Source of the DNA: JAGPDB01 sp046331265
GTDB taxonomy: Bacteria > Actinomycetota > Acidimicrobiia > IMCC26256 > JAGPDB01
Reading direction: 5' to 3'
NCBI GenBank assembly: GCA_046331265.1
Contig: JAXLRE010000001.1
Location: forward strand, 62,001 to 126,000
Length of the DNA: 64,000 bases
In this document: positions 1-8,510 of the stretch, piece after piece
How the letters are laid out: every line of letters begins with the position of its first letter
How positions within the stretch are numbered: position 1 is the first letter of the stretch
Notes under the pieces: model-generated
Told to the model about the DNA's origin: nothing
Seen by the model: the letters and a program-made list of their open reading frames with translations, nothing else
The model's database searches: none
Position numbers and translations under genes: made by a program

Positions 1-666
1 TACGAAATCGTGATATGCAACGCAGATTTGCCCCTTGCTTATCCTGAAATATTTAATGAGACAATGCCAAAAAGAATACGTGAAGCAAAATATTCTCCAT
101 CGTGCATGATCTATGTTGTGGGTGGAAAAACAAGTAGTTCTAATACTGCACACCATACAATTTATTTTTCAGAAAATGACGAAAAAAGCTATGACGAAAT
201 AATTAATAAGAAACAAATGATGACTAACCCGTCTTACTTAATTAGTCAACCTAGTCTTACAGATAAATCAATATGCCCTGAAGGTTCACAAGTGTTTTAT
301 GTTCTTGAGCCTTGTCCTAATACAAAATCTGATATAGCTTTTAAATCGAATAGAGAAGTAAATATCGAACGAATGAAAAATCATTTAGTTGAAGCAGGAA
401 TAAACCTAGACATAGCATAGATTGTGAAATTTTTATTGATCCTAATGATTGGGAGAATGAGAACATGTTTCGAGGAACTCCTTCTCCCTTGCCCATACTT
501 TTTTCAATCAGGACCATTTCGTCCAAAAAATTATATGAAAAGCAAACCTGGTATATTCTTTTGTGGCACGGGGACAACGCCTGGTGTAGGTATTCCAATG
601 GCTATCGAAAGTGGTTTGCTTGTTGGTAAAAGAGTCGAAAGTTACTTAGCGAATAAAAATGATTAG
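1..666 (+). pseudogene. crtI: Phytoene desaturase CrtI, C-terminal part, frameshifted and cut by window edge
   Basis: This is the C-terminal part of a CrtI-type FAD-dependent phytoene desaturase, which introduces double bases of conjugation into phytoene during carotenoid synthesis. The frame is open from base 1 and the N-terminal FAD-binding half lies outside the window. Family features seen are SNADLP-like 'CNADLPLAYPE', 'DPNDWENENMFRGTP', 'FFQSGPFRPKN' and the FAD-binding tail 'GTGTTPGVGIPMAIESG'. These pieces lie in frame 1 to about 407, frame 3 to about 485 and frame 1 again to the stop at 666. Three single-base losses, near 405-408, 483-485 and 501-506 (the last two in T runs), would explain this. 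Residues on both sides stay conserved, so sequence error is more likely than decay. The stop overlaps the crtB start by 8 bp, indicating one operon. Confidence 0.85.
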
Positions 667-1552
667 GCGTAAGAAATATCAACAAAATTATCAACTTACT
701 AAAAAATATGGAACGTCATATTTTTATGCGACTTTATTATTGCCGAAAAAAAGTAGAAGGTATATTTATTCTCTGTATTCATTGTGTAGGCATGCAGATG
801 ATTTAGTCGATGTTGATGATGGTAAACCAGGTGTTTCTTCAGAGGCAGAGCAAGCTTTAGACAGATTTTATACAGATGTAGTTAACTCTATAAAAAATGA
901 TGTACACGTAAATAATTTTATTGATGAAATAACTTACACATGGAAGAATCTCGATCTCCCCATCGAATATATTGAACGTTTCTTTAAATCGATGTTCATG
1001 GACTTAAAAGTTTATAAATATGAAACCTTTGATGATCTCTTGATATATATGGACGGAAGCGCAGCTGTGATAGGCGAGATGGTTCTTCCTATCTTGGCTG
1101 AAGGGAATCAACATGATGAACAACTTTTTAATTCTGCTCGAGCTTTAGGAAACGCATTTCAGCTTACAAATTTTATCCGAGATGTAGGTGAAGATTTATT
1201 GAGAGGTAGAACATATATACCCCAACGTGATATATCTAATTTTGGTCTAGATCCTGAGAATTTAAGTTATTGTCAAGAGTTTAAAGAATTAATGAAATAT
1301 GAGATAGAACGAAATATGGAATTATATGACCAAGCATATCCAGGGGTCATGGCGTTAAAAGGAAGACAAGGGGCATGTGTCCGTGCTGCATTTAAACTTT
1401 ATTCTTCAATATTACAAGAAGTAATAAATAATGATTATGACACCTTAAACCTAAGAGCTAGGGTACCTAAAACTAAAAAAATATTTTATACACTAAAAGA
1501 ACTATTAAGAATAAATAGAAATACTTTTAACCGGCCGTTGTTTTCGAATTAA
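659..1552 (+). CDS. crtB: Phytoene synthase
   Basis: CrtB condenses two geranylgeranyl diphosphates to phytoene, the committed carotenoid step. The 297-aa protein is of usual length and has both aspartate-rich substrate/Mg motifs of the squalene/phytoene synthase family: DDLVD at residues 47-51, and DVGED at 175-179 inside QLTNFIRDVGEDLLRGR. The ATG at 659 lies inside the end of crtI (8-bp overlap), typical of translational coupling. Its 3' end overlaps the convergent crtZ by 26 bp. The assignment to phytoene rather than squalene synthase rests on adjacency to crtI, crtZ and lycopene cyclase. Confidence 0.93.
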   Translation: MIRRKKYQQNYQLTKKYGTSYFYATLLLPKKSRRYIYSLYSLCRHADDLVDVDDGKPGVSSEAEQALDRFYTDVVNSIKNDVHVNNFIDEITYTWKNLDLPIEYIERFFKSMFMDLKVYKYETFDDLLIYMDGSAAVIGEMVLPILAEGNQHDEQLFNSARALGNAFQLTNFIRDVGEDLLRGRTYIPQRDISNFGLDPENLSYCQEFKELMKYEIERNMELYDQAYPGVMALKGRQGACVRAAFKLYSSILQEVINNDYDTLNLRARVPKTKKIFYTLKELLRINRNTFNRPLFSN

Positions 1553-2003
1553 ATCGGTCTATTAAGTCTCGAGGATTATTTTTTGCTTTTTCTTTTAGAT
1601 CTTTAGGCGTCACTGGAACGATGAATCCATAGGGTTCTTTATGAAATTGATGATGTACATTGTGTGAAAAACGCCAGTAGTTGAATAAAGGATTATTTGA
1701 CTTGATTCTCATAAAACGTGAATGAATAATAATTTCATGCACGACAAAGTATGTAGCTCCATAAATTGTTATACCTATTGCAACTGGAGTGAAATAATCG
1801 TATTTTGTTCCAGCTAAAAATAAGCCAATAGCTATTAAAGAAAAGACAATAGGGAATAGATCGTTTAGCTCGAATTTACCAGCGTATCTTTCGTGGTGAG
1901 ATTTATGCCATATCCAAATATGTTTATGCATAATGATTCTATGAGTAATAGCTGTTAGCGGTTCCATTAACAGGGTCACAATAATTATTATCAATACACT
2001 CAT
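1527..2003 (-). CDS. crtZ: Beta-carotene hydroxylase, CrtZ type
   Basis: This is a 158-aa membrane di-iron hydroxylase of the fatty-acid-hydroxylase superfamily that adds 3-OH groups to the beta-rings of carotenoids. The histidine clusters of CrtZ are visible: HRIIMH (21-26), HKSHH (33-37), HEIIIH (89-94) and HNVHH (114-118). 'GKFELND' and hydrophobic segments near residues 1-18 and 48-90 also match the family. It starts with ATG overlapping the stop of the upstream lycopene cyclase by 4 bp, so the two are co-transcribed and converge on crtIB. The likely product is a zeaxanthin-like carotenoid (inference). Confidence 0.88.
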   Translation of the reverse strand: MSVLIIIIVTLLMEPLTAITHRIIMHKHIWIWHKSHHERYAGKFELNDLFPIVFSLIAIGLFLAGTKYDYFTPVAIGITIYGATYFVVHEIIIHSRFMRIKSNNPLFNYWRFSHNVHHQFHKEPYGFIVPVTPKDLKEKAKNNPRDLIDRFNSKTTAG

Positions 2004-2737
2004 TTTGATAAATCCTTGCTCGAATTTACATTAATTAGTTTATTGAACCGAATTAACACCCATGTGATTAAAGCTAGACCATAGAAGAAATCTTCGAAAG
2101 GTATGTCTAAATATAATCTTGGTCCTAAATTTGCGTGATAAATAACTGCTGGATCATTCAGCATTGTTAGAAGTCCATTGACTATCAACATAAAAAACAA
2201 ACAGATAGCAATTGTAGAAAAGTATATATTCGATGAAATCAGAGCTTTTGCGTTTATATCCTTTCTATAATAAAAAAATAAGCCTAGGCAAAGAAGTGAT
2301 GTTAATAGGGTGTAATAAGGAAATGTTCGAGTAGGGACATTTAAATTACCATTTGAAATTCTGAGAAGATACATAAGTGCACCACATAATGTAAAAGCAA
2401 ATATAGAGATTATCGAAACTATTTTTGACTGTTTTTTCGACTTCAACATGTTGCTGATGCTTCCATAAGTTAATAATGCGCATATTGGTATGATGATGAA
2501 GAATAAATATTCTTCTACTGGTATTGAAAATAGTTTTAGTCCGACAATATGTGTGTTGTTGAACTCCCAATGGCTGTTCTTAGTTGCAAAATAGTCCCAA
2601 ACTAAATAAGTAAGCATTGGTAACCAAATGCTTTTTGCAAGAATGATTGGTTTTGAGTAGATTCTTGGTTTAAATACAAATTCTAAAGGCAGTGTAAGTA
2701 AAAAACATATTATTAATAACAAAATATAACGATTCAA
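2000..2737 (-). CDS. crtYcd: Lycopene beta-cyclase, fused CrtYc-CrtYd type
   Basis: The 245-aa polytopic membrane protein carries two tandem copies of the small lycopene cyclase domain found as separate CrtYc/CrtYd subunits in many actinobacteria and fused in archaea and fungi. The first copy has 'FSIPVEEYLFF' with the preceding 'WDYFATKNSHWEF'. The second has 'LDIPFEDFFYG' near the C-terminus. About seven hydrophobic segments are visible. It cyclises the ends of lycopene to beta-carotene, the substrate of the downstream crtZ. The apparent start is TTG at 2735-2737. A 49-bp divergent gap separates it from the ABC transporter gene. Confidence 0.87.
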   Translation of the reverse strand: MNRYILLLIICFLLTLPLEFVFKPRIYSKPIILAKSIWLPMLTYLVWDYFATKNSHWEFNNTHIVGLKLFSIPVEEYLFFIIIPICALLTYGSISNMLKSKKQSKIVSIISIFAFTLCGALMYLLRISNGNLNVPTRTFPYYTLLTSLLCLGLFFYYRKDINAKALISSNIYFSTIAICLFFMLIVNGLLTMLNDPAVIYHANLGPRLYLDIPFEDFFYGLALITWVLIRFNKLINVNSSKDLSK

Positions 2738-2786
2738 TATGAGCTGCCTTTAAGTTTTATTTATTCTAAGTACTATCGTAGATGAG

Positions 2787-3686
2787 ATGCCTTTTGTGAT
2801 AGAAGCTAAAAACTTAGAGAAAGCATATGGCGCTAAAAGAGCTTTAAACGGTTTTAATTTAAATGTAGAAAAAGGAATCATTTTTGGTCTGTTAGGCCCT
2901 AATGGCGCTGGTAAAACAACTGCAATCGAGATAATGCTTGGTCTGCGAAAATCAGATAATGGAAACATATCTGTTTTAGGTGAAAATCCAGAAAAGCACT
3001 TTGGCAAAATTTCACCTCGAATTGGTGCCATGCTTCAAGAAGGTGGAATAAACCCTGGTTTAAAACCTATAGAAGCTATTAAATTGTATAGATCTTTTTA
3101 TCCAGATGGTTTAGATGCAAACGAACTTATACGAGACGTAGACCTAGAAGGTATTACTACACCTGTTAGGAGGCTATCTGGTGGTCAGGCACAGTCGTTG
3201 TCTTTGGCCTTAGCGATAGTAGGAAAACCTGATTTAGTGTTTTTAGATGAACCTACAGTGGGAATGGATCCTAGAGCTAGAAGAAGAACATGGGACATTA
3301 TAAAAAAACTCAAAGATTCTGGAACAACAGTAATTCTTACAACGCATCTAATGGATGAAGCTGAACAACTATGTGATGAAATAGCAATCGTGTCAAAAGG
3401 ACGGGTTATAGCTCAAGGCGATACGCAAACATTAACATCATCAAGCCAAAATAATATTGAAGTCGAATTTTCTGATGAAGTAAACGGCGATAAGGTTGCT
3501 GATTTTATACTAGAAAATGTTTCACAAAAGACGTCACGTTCAATAGTGATTTCAAGTGAATCTAATCCTCAATTATTTTTAAAACTAGCGCAATATTCAA
3601 ATGAAAATAACTTAACCGTTACAAAATATAGTGCGGATGAAAGAAAATTAGAAGATGTTTTCATTGAATTGACTGATGAAAGCTGA
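2787..3686 (+). CDS. ABC transporter ATP-binding protein
   Basis: This 299-aa protein is the ATPase of an ABC-2 type exporter. Walker A GPNGAGKTT is at residues 37-45, the signature LSGGQ at 130-134, Walker B LVFLDE ends at 155, and 'TTHLMDEAEQ' supplies the H-loop. The extra C-terminal region (about 220-299) is typical of drug/lipid exporters of the CcmA/DrrA type. The permease gene overlaps its 3' end, so the two form one transporter. An ABC-2 pair beside ctaB is a recurring actinobacterial arrangement, but the substrate cannot be read from the sequence. Confidence 0.88.
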   Translation: MPFVIEAKNLEKAYGAKRALNGFNLNVEKGIIFGLLGPNGAGKTTAIEIMLGLRKSDNGNISVLGENPEKHFGKISPRIGAMLQEGGINPGLKPIEAIKLYRSFYPDGLDANELIRDVDLEGITTPVRRLSGGQAQSLSLALAIVGKPDLVFLDEPTVGMDPRARRRTWDIIKKLKDSGTTVILTTHLMDEAEQLCDEIAIVSKGRVIAQGDTQTLTSSSQNNIEVEFSDEVNGDKVADFILENVSQKTSRSIVISSESNPQLFLKLAQYSNENNLTVTKYSADERKLEDVFIELTDES

Positions 3687-4401
3687 GATGAAAATGAATA
3701 AATCTCTTGCACTTGCTGTTGCAGATACAAAAATTACGTTAAGACGTTCAGAAGCTTTGATCCTAAATTTAGTTATACCTATTGTTGTATTAATAGCTAT
3801 ATCAAAGTCATCAACCGGAATAGAAAAAGCTCTTCCTTTTTCTTATCTTCAAGCTGTGCTTGCGACTTCTATGGTGAGTTTAGGTATAACAACTGGTTTT
3901 GATAGAAGGTTTCGAGTTTTAGTTAGATTAGGCACCACGCCATTAGGCCGTAAAGGTTTGGTACTTTCAAAAATATTTTCATTGATATTCATACAAACTT
4001 TTCAATTACTAATTATTAGTATCGTCGCGTTATTTCTCGGTTGGTCGCCTGAGCCACAATGGATTTTTGCTCTTCCAGTCTGCTGGATCGCATCATGTGC
4101 TTTTGCTGGAATAGCTTTATTGATTGCAGGGCGTGTTCGTGCTGAAGCGAATCTAGGTATTCAGAATTTAATGTACATAATCATGCTAGGAATAGGAAGT
4201 ATAGGATTTTCTAGTGGGCAGGCATTACCAGGAACACTTCGAGACATCGTTCATATAGTGCCATCTGGAGCTTTACATTCAATCTTACGATCTCTTGCAG
4301 GTCTAGAGTCTTTTTCACCTTTGGCACTTATCTCTTTACTTTTAGAAGCAGTATTGTTGCCCTTAATTGCTGCTCGAAAGTTCTCTTTTGACGAGAAGTA
4401 A
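3676..4401 (+). CDS. ABC-2 type transporter permease
   Basis: The 241-aa protein has about six hydrophobic segments and is the membrane partner of the upstream ATPase, overlapping its end by 11 bp. A second in-frame ATG at 3688 (MKMNKS) is also possible. The sequence has the ABC-2 layout: an N-terminal helix, a cytoplasmic loop rich in Arg ('GFDRRFRVLVRLG', 'TPLGRKGLVLSK'), then a block of helices. Its end overlaps the convergent thioredoxin-like gene by 39 bp. The substrate is unknown; the neighbouring heme O synthase suggests a link with respiratory-chain biogenesis, which is only context. Confidence 0.82.
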   Translation: MKAEMKMNKSLALAVADTKITLRRSEALILNLVIPIVVLIAISKSSTGIEKALPFSYLQAVLATSMVSLGITTGFDRRFRVLVRLGTTPLGRKGLVLSKIFSLIFIQTFQLLIISIVALFLGWSPEPQWIFALPVCWIASCAFAGIALLIAGRVRAEANLGIQNLMYIIMLGIGSIGFSSGQALPGTLRDIVHIVPSGALHSILRSLAGLESFSPLALISLLLEAVLLPLIAARKFSFDEK

Positions 4402-4893
4402 AACCTCTTTCAAATTTTCTGCAGTGGGTTGACCATAAATTCGATATAAAACTTTATCGTTAGACACAAATATTGTTTGAGGAACATTAGCAATTTTTAG
4501 AGCATTTTCCACTTTGCCATTTGAAAGTATGGTTTTATCAAAACTTCCGTACTTTTTTTGAAATTTCTTTATTTCGAAATCTAAATCTCGATATGCAATG
4601 CCCGTTACTTTAATATTGTTTTCTTTAGAGAACTTTATAGTCTCGGGTACACTTTTTCGACAAGGTAAACACCACGAAGCAAATACTTCATATATGGTTA
4701 TTCCATCTTGTTGTTTAAATACATAAGGCTTTCCGTCAATATCTTTAGTGTCGAACGGTTTAACAGTTGTATTGGCCCTAAGCACCTGAAGGCTAGGAAC
4801 ATTGTTGTTAAGAATAGATTTATAGCCCAAAAAGAATATAGATAACGCCCCAATAATTATTAACGATAAGGCGATTGTGTATTTTTTATTCAT
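4363..4893 (-). CDS. Membrane-anchored TlpA/ResA-like thiol-disulfide oxidoreductase
   Basis: The 176-aa protein has one N-terminal membrane anchor (about residues 6-24) followed by a thioredoxin-fold domain facing outward. The redox motif W-C-L-P-C is at residues 74-78, and the cis-proline segment 'NVPQTIFVS' follows near residue 135. Family members (TlpA, ResA, CcmG) reduce cysteines in cytochrome c or in copper-site assembly of cytochrome oxidase. The gene follows ctaB with a stop/start overlap of the TAATG type, so it is probably translated from the ctaB mRNA and may serve terminal oxidase assembly (inference). Confidence 0.8.
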   Translation of the reverse strand: MNKKYTIALSLIIIGALSIFFLGYKSILNNNVPSLQVLRANTTVKPFDTKDIDGKPYVFKQQDGITIYEVFASWCLPCRKSVPETIKFSKENNIKVTGIAYRDLDFEIKKFQKKYGSFDKTILSNGKVENALKIANVPQTIFVSNDKVLYRIYGQPTAENLKEVLLLVKRELSSSN

Positions 4894-5792
4894 TAGTTAA
4901 CAACCGCATCAACAGCTATAGAAATAAATAACAAAGCGAGGTATCCATTTGAGATATGAAAAAATCTCATGTATCTTCCTCTATGCAAAGTTTCAGATTT
5001 ACGCATTAAAACAATAGATTCATAACAGAACCAAATGCCTAAAACTACTGAAGTAATTAAATATATATATGTAAGTCTTGAATCTAATAACAAAAATAAT
5101 GAAGTTGCTACCGTTGCAAACGTGTAAAAAGCTATTGCATTTGATGTTTTCTTTCTACCTCTAACGACTGGCATCATTGGAAAGCCTGCTCGTTTGTAAT
5201 CCTCTAAATGGAATACAGCTAAAGCCCAAAAATGTGCTGGTGTCCACATAAAGACGATTAGAAACATTATTAGTGCTTGCCAAGTAACATTTGGATTAAC
5301 AGCGCTATATCCGATGATTACTGGTAAAGCACCAGCTGCTCCTCCAATGACTATGTTTTGGTCAGTTCTGGGTTTTAACCAAATTGTATATATGACTACA
5401 TATACGAATGACGCTAGCAATGTAAAAAACGCTGCAAGAATATTACAGGTCAGAGCGACGATAGTTACAGAAGCAACTTGAGATACAGCAGCAAATGTCC
5501 AAGCAAAGACTGGAGTTAATCTGCGTTGAGCCATAGGTCGATGTTTAGTTCGATTCATATTTGTATCAATATCGCGTTCAAGTATTGAATTGATTGCATT
5601 TGATGAACCAGCAGCTAATGTTCCACCGATTAAAACTCCAAATATTTTGATTGCATGAGGGAACTCATATTTAGCTAAAAACATTGCTGGAAGGGCAGTG
5701 GTAATAAGTAGTTCGATAACTCTAGGCTTAGATAATGCGATAAGTTCTGACAAAATAGATGGTTTTTGTTGCTCATTTGTCAGCTCAGGCAT
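4893..5792 (-). CDS. ctaB: Protoheme IX farnesyltransferase (heme O synthase)
   Basis: CtaB transfers a farnesyl group to protoheme IX, giving heme O for the aa3-type cytochrome oxidase. The 299-aa polytopic protein belongs to the UbiA prenyltransferase family. The first Asp-rich motif is seen as 'NAINSILERDIDTNMNRTK' followed by HRPM; the N-terminus has 'SKPRVIELLITTALPAMF'. About eight to nine membrane segments are visible. It is divergent from the groES-like gene across a 57-bp gap and leads into the thioredoxin-like gene. Confidence 0.93.
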   Translation of the reverse strand: MPELTNEQQKPSILSELIALSKPRVIELLITTALPAMFLAKYEFPHAIKIFGVLIGGTLAAGSSNAINSILERDIDTNMNRTKHRPMAQRRLTPVFAWTFAAVSQVASVTIVALTCNILAAFFTLLASFVYVVIYTIWLKPRTDQNIVIGGAAGALPVIIGYSAVNPNVTWQALIMFLIVFMWTPAHFWALAVFHLEDYKRAGFPMMPVVRGRKKTSNAIAFYTFATVATSLFLLLDSRLTYIYLITSVVLGIWFCYESIVLMRKSETLHRGRYMRFFHISNGYLALLFISIAVDAVVN

Positions 5793-5849
5793 AGCTAATA
5801 TCGTAGTTTGGTTTGAGCGTTTTGACCGAAAAGAAACTAGATTAAATGC

Positions 5850-6197
5850 ATGACAAAATCCGCTAAAACAAAGAAAACTGAACCAATTGATATTGAATTG
5901 AAAATGATGGGAGATCGGATATTAGTCATACCCTCAGATGAAGATGGCGAGCGTGCCACAAGAGGAGGCTTACTTATTCCAGCTACTGCTAATAACGATA
6001 GAAGATTGAAATGGGGACAAGTTATCTCTGTAGGACCTAATGCAAGACATATTACAGAAGACGATCGTGTGTTGTATGCTCCTGATGCGGGTTATGAAGT
6101 TGAAGTAAGTGGATACTCATATTTGATATTGCGTGAAAGAGATATTCATGCAACATCTAAAAGCGATTCAAAAGACTCAACTGGTATGTACCTTTAG
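5850..6197 (+). CDS. groES: GroES-like co-chaperonin
   Basis: The 115-aa protein matches the Cpn10 family: 'LKMMGDRILVIPSDED', 'ATRGGLLIPATAN', 'WGQVISVGPNAR', 'DRVLYAPDAGYEVEVSG' and 'YLILRERDI'. It is longer than the usual 95-100 aa because of a Lys/Glu-rich N-terminal extension (residues 1-15) and a Ser/Asp-rich tail after residue 102. No groEL gene follows. The extended ends suggest a second, actinobacterial-type GroES paralogue rather than the housekeeping copy, but that is inference. Confidence 0.85.
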   Translation: MTKSAKTKKTEPIDIELKMMGDRILVIPSDEDGERATRGGLLIPATANNDRRLKWGQVISVGPNARHITEDDRVLYAPDAGYEVEVSGYSYLILRERDIHATSKSDSKDSTGMYL

Positions 6198-6215
6198 ATC
6201 AAGTAACATGTACGT

Positions 6216-6416
6216 ATGGATGATGTAATAGAAAAACTTGAAACAGTAAGAGAAATATTGCGTGAAAATTCAATTTCATTTTTAAATGATGCTGTCTACA
6301 GAGGTCAAAGTGAATCTAAAGATTTAGAACGACAATGCGCAAAAGTTTTGAGAGCCGTTGATAAGTCTATTCATGAAGCAAAACAACTTAACAATATGGT
6401 AGAAGCTGCGAATTAA
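6216..6416 (+). CDS. Small hypothetical protein, helical
   Basis: A 66-aa protein that I do not recognise. It is highly charged, has no membrane segment and is predicted by eye to be almost entirely alpha-helical (heptad-like 'IEKLETVREILREN' and 'KVLRAVDKSIHEAKQL'). It follows the groES-like gene by 18 bp on the same strand and its stop overlaps the end of the convergent LOG-family gene by 4 bp, as expected for a real gene in such compact DNA. Function unknown. Confidence 0.6.
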   Translation: MDDVIEKLETVREILRENSISFLNDAVYRGQSESKDLERQCAKVLRAVDKSIHEAKQLNNMVEAAN

Positions 6417-7468
6417 TTATCTTCATTAATTCTATTAATCATTACCCGGATATCTGCCCAATTTCGTTTATTGAAATTAAGACTTAATCTAGCTAAATCG
6501 AGATTATCATTATCTTCAATCTCATCTTCGCTAGGTACGCATCTTTCAATTTGTCCAGAAGCTAATATATCTTTGAATTCAACATTTAATTCTTCAAGTT
6601 TTTTATCTGAAATAGCATTTTTCATTCGTAATATTAAAGAACCAGAAACAAATCTTTGTGAATGATAATTTTTATAGAAATTAGTCAATTCACCTACAGC
6701 TGCTTCAACAGAATCAGTAACTAAAAACAGGTTCAAATCTTTTTCAGCAATATAGTGATCGTCTAATAACTCTGTTTTAATGAAATCTTCCCAACGTTGC
6801 CAATAATTGCCTCCAGGTTCATCTAAGAAAACAATAGGGACTGACATCATTTTTCCTGTCTGCACAAGTGTTAGAAGTTCAAAGCCTTCGTCCATTGTCC
6901 CGAAACCACCAGGCATTAAAACAAAACCACTACTTTCTTTCATGAACATTAGTTTTCGCGTAAAGAAATATCGGAAGTTAATTAATTTTGGATCTCCAGT
7001 AATGAATTGGGAAGTAGTAGATTCAAAAGGCAATTTGATTCCAACACCAAATGACATTGCCTGTCCAGCACCTTCGATGCCCGCAGTCATGATTCCTGGC
7101 CCTGCACCAGTGATAACCATCCAATCATTTTTAACTAGCTCTGCAGCTAAATTTTTAGTTTGTTCATAAAGAGGATGATCAATAGATGTTCTTGCGGATC
7201 CAAAAATAGAAGCTTTACGCTGTTTTCGATATGGTTCAAATACATGAAATGCATAACGCATTTCTTTTAGTGCGGCACTTGCGATTTTAAGATCACCACG
7301 GTCAGCAAATTCGCGATTCATTTTCAATGCTGATGTAACTAATTCTTGAATTAAGTCGTGATTTAACTGATCTCCACCAGATTCTTTAACAATATGAGTT
7401 ATCAGTTCATCTATTTTTTCGTCGCCTGTTTTATATCTTGGCGTTCGAGGCATATTATTCCTTTTCAT
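6413..7468 (-). CDS. LOG-family Rossmann-fold protein (nucleotide 5'-monophosphate phosphoribohydrolase-like)
   Basis: The 351-aa protein contains the LOG (lonely guy) / lysine-decarboxylase-like fold. Seen are 'VITGAGPGIMTAGIEGA' at the nucleotide-binding loop, 'TRKLMFMKESSGFVLMPGG' and the family signature PGGFGTMDE. LOG proteins release free base and ribose 5-phosphate from nucleoside monophosphates. It is longer than the classical ~190-aa enzyme, with about 75 extra N-terminal and 80 extra C-terminal residues, as in the long bacterial TIGR00730-like group. The PGGxGTxxE active-site motif is intact. The substrate in this organism is unknown. Confidence 0.83.
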   Translation of the reverse strand: MKRNNMPRTPRYKTGDEKIDELITHIVKESGGDQLNHDLIQELVTSALKMNREFADRGDLKIASAALKEMRYAFHVFEPYRKQRKASIFGSARTSIDHPLYEQTKNLAAELVKNDWMVITGAGPGIMTAGIEGAGQAMSFGVGIKLPFESTTSQFITGDPKLINFRYFFTRKLMFMKESSGFVLMPGGFGTMDEGFELLTLVQTGKMMSVPIVFLDEPGGNYWQRWEDFIKTELLDDHYIAEKDLNLFLVTDSVEAAVGELTNFYKNYHSQRFVSGSLILRMKNAISDKKLEELNVEFKDILASGQIERCVPSEDEIEDNDNLDLARLSLNFNKRNWADIRVMINRINEDN

Positions 7469-7515
7469 TTTCTTTGCATTTATATTAGTGAATTATCGGT
7501 TGTTTTTAGTGGTTA

Positions 7516-8508
7516 CTAAATGTGTTGTTTAAGCAAAGAAATCAACTCTTCTTTTGGCAGTTGAGGGCCAATTATCGAAATTACTTTGGTTGCTAAATCG
7601 ACACCAAATTCTAGAGATTTTACAATATCCCATCCAGAATCGAACCCATAAAGGAAACCTGCTGCAAATTGATCTCCAGCGCCTGTAAGATCTGCAAGTA
7701 CTGTTGGCTGTTTCGTGTCTACAAAATATGTACTGCTGTTATGTATTGCTATACATTTCTTGTCTGACCTAGTAATAACAGTTGTAGAGGGTAATTTATT
7801 GGATAACTTACTAAATTCGAACTTTTCTAAATTTTCAATATCTAAGTCAAATTGTTCTTTAAATTCAGATTCGTTTGAAAATAGTAAATCTATATCTTTA
7901 AATAAAGAATTGAAAACATCTTTATTTCTTACAACACAAAATTTATCGCTTAATGATAATGCTATATTTATTTTTTTATCTTTTGCTATAGATACGAGAT
8001 TTAACAAAGTATCTAGTGACTTTTCCTTATCGAATAGGTAGCCTTCAATAATTAGCCAGTTACTGTTGACAACTTTATCAGTATGAAGTTTTGCTTCATT
8101 TAAATATTCGCTGATCCCCAAATTTGTATTCATGGTACGTTCACCGTCAGGAGTAATTAATATGACACTTGTTCCGGTAGGCAGATCAGCATTGCTAGGT
8201 TCTGCTAATAAATCAATGCCAAATTGTTCAAGAGCAGTTTTAAATTGGTCTCCCCATAAATCATTTGAAACTAACCCTGCAAAGCCACAGTCATTATTTA
8301 ATTTTGCGAGTGTCGATATTGTATTGGCTACTGAACCTCCAGGCAAAGTCCAGTATTCAGTTATCTGGCTTAACAATTTTGCTTGTTCTTCTTTAGAACA
8401 AAGAGTCATATGAGACTTATTGAGGTTGTTTTTATCAATAAAATTGTCATCTACATTGCACAATATATCTACAATCGCATTACCAACACCGACGAACTTA
8501 AAAGTCAT
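7516..8508 (-). CDS. PfkB-family carbohydrate/nucleoside kinase (adenosine kinase-like)
   Basis: The 330-aa protein has the ribokinase/PfkB fold. The N-terminal signature is 'PGGSVANTISTLAKL' followed by 'GFAGLVSNDLWGDQF', and the C-terminal signature with the catalytic Asp is 'DLTGAGDQFAAGFLYG'. The start 'FKFVGVGNAIVDILCNVDD' resembles adenosine kinase and 2-keto-3-deoxygluconate kinase. The phosphorylated substrate cannot be fixed from sequence. The gene lies 2 bp downstream of cofG on the same strand, so the two are co-transcribed. Confidence 0.85.
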   Translation of the reverse strand: MTFKFVGVGNAIVDILCNVDDNFIDKNNLNKSHMTLCSKEEQAKLLSQITEYWTLPGGSVANTISTLAKLNNDCGFAGLVSNDLWGDQFKTALEQFGIDLLAEPSNADLPTGTSVILITPDGERTMNTNLGISEYLNEAKLHTDKVVNSNWLIIEGYLFDKEKSLDTLLNLVSIAKDKKINIALSLSDKFCVVRNKDVFNSLFKDIDLLFSNESEFKEQFDLDIENLEKFEFSKLSNKLPSTTVITRSDKKCIAIHNSSTYFVDTKQPTVLADLTGAGDQFAAGFLYGFDSGWDIVKSLEFGVDLATKVISIIGPQLPKEELISLLKQHI

Positions 8509-8510
8509 TT

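Noticed and set aside
1..666. Programmed frameshifting in crtI
   Set aside because: Three separate shifts with no slippery heptamer plus stimulatory structure, and CrtI is not known to use recoding. Sequence error fits better.
8141..8413. Antisense frames across the PfkB, tkt, proteasome and pyrG genes
   Set aside because: They are mirror-image frames opposite clearly conserved genes, with no domain content or ribosome-binding site of their own.
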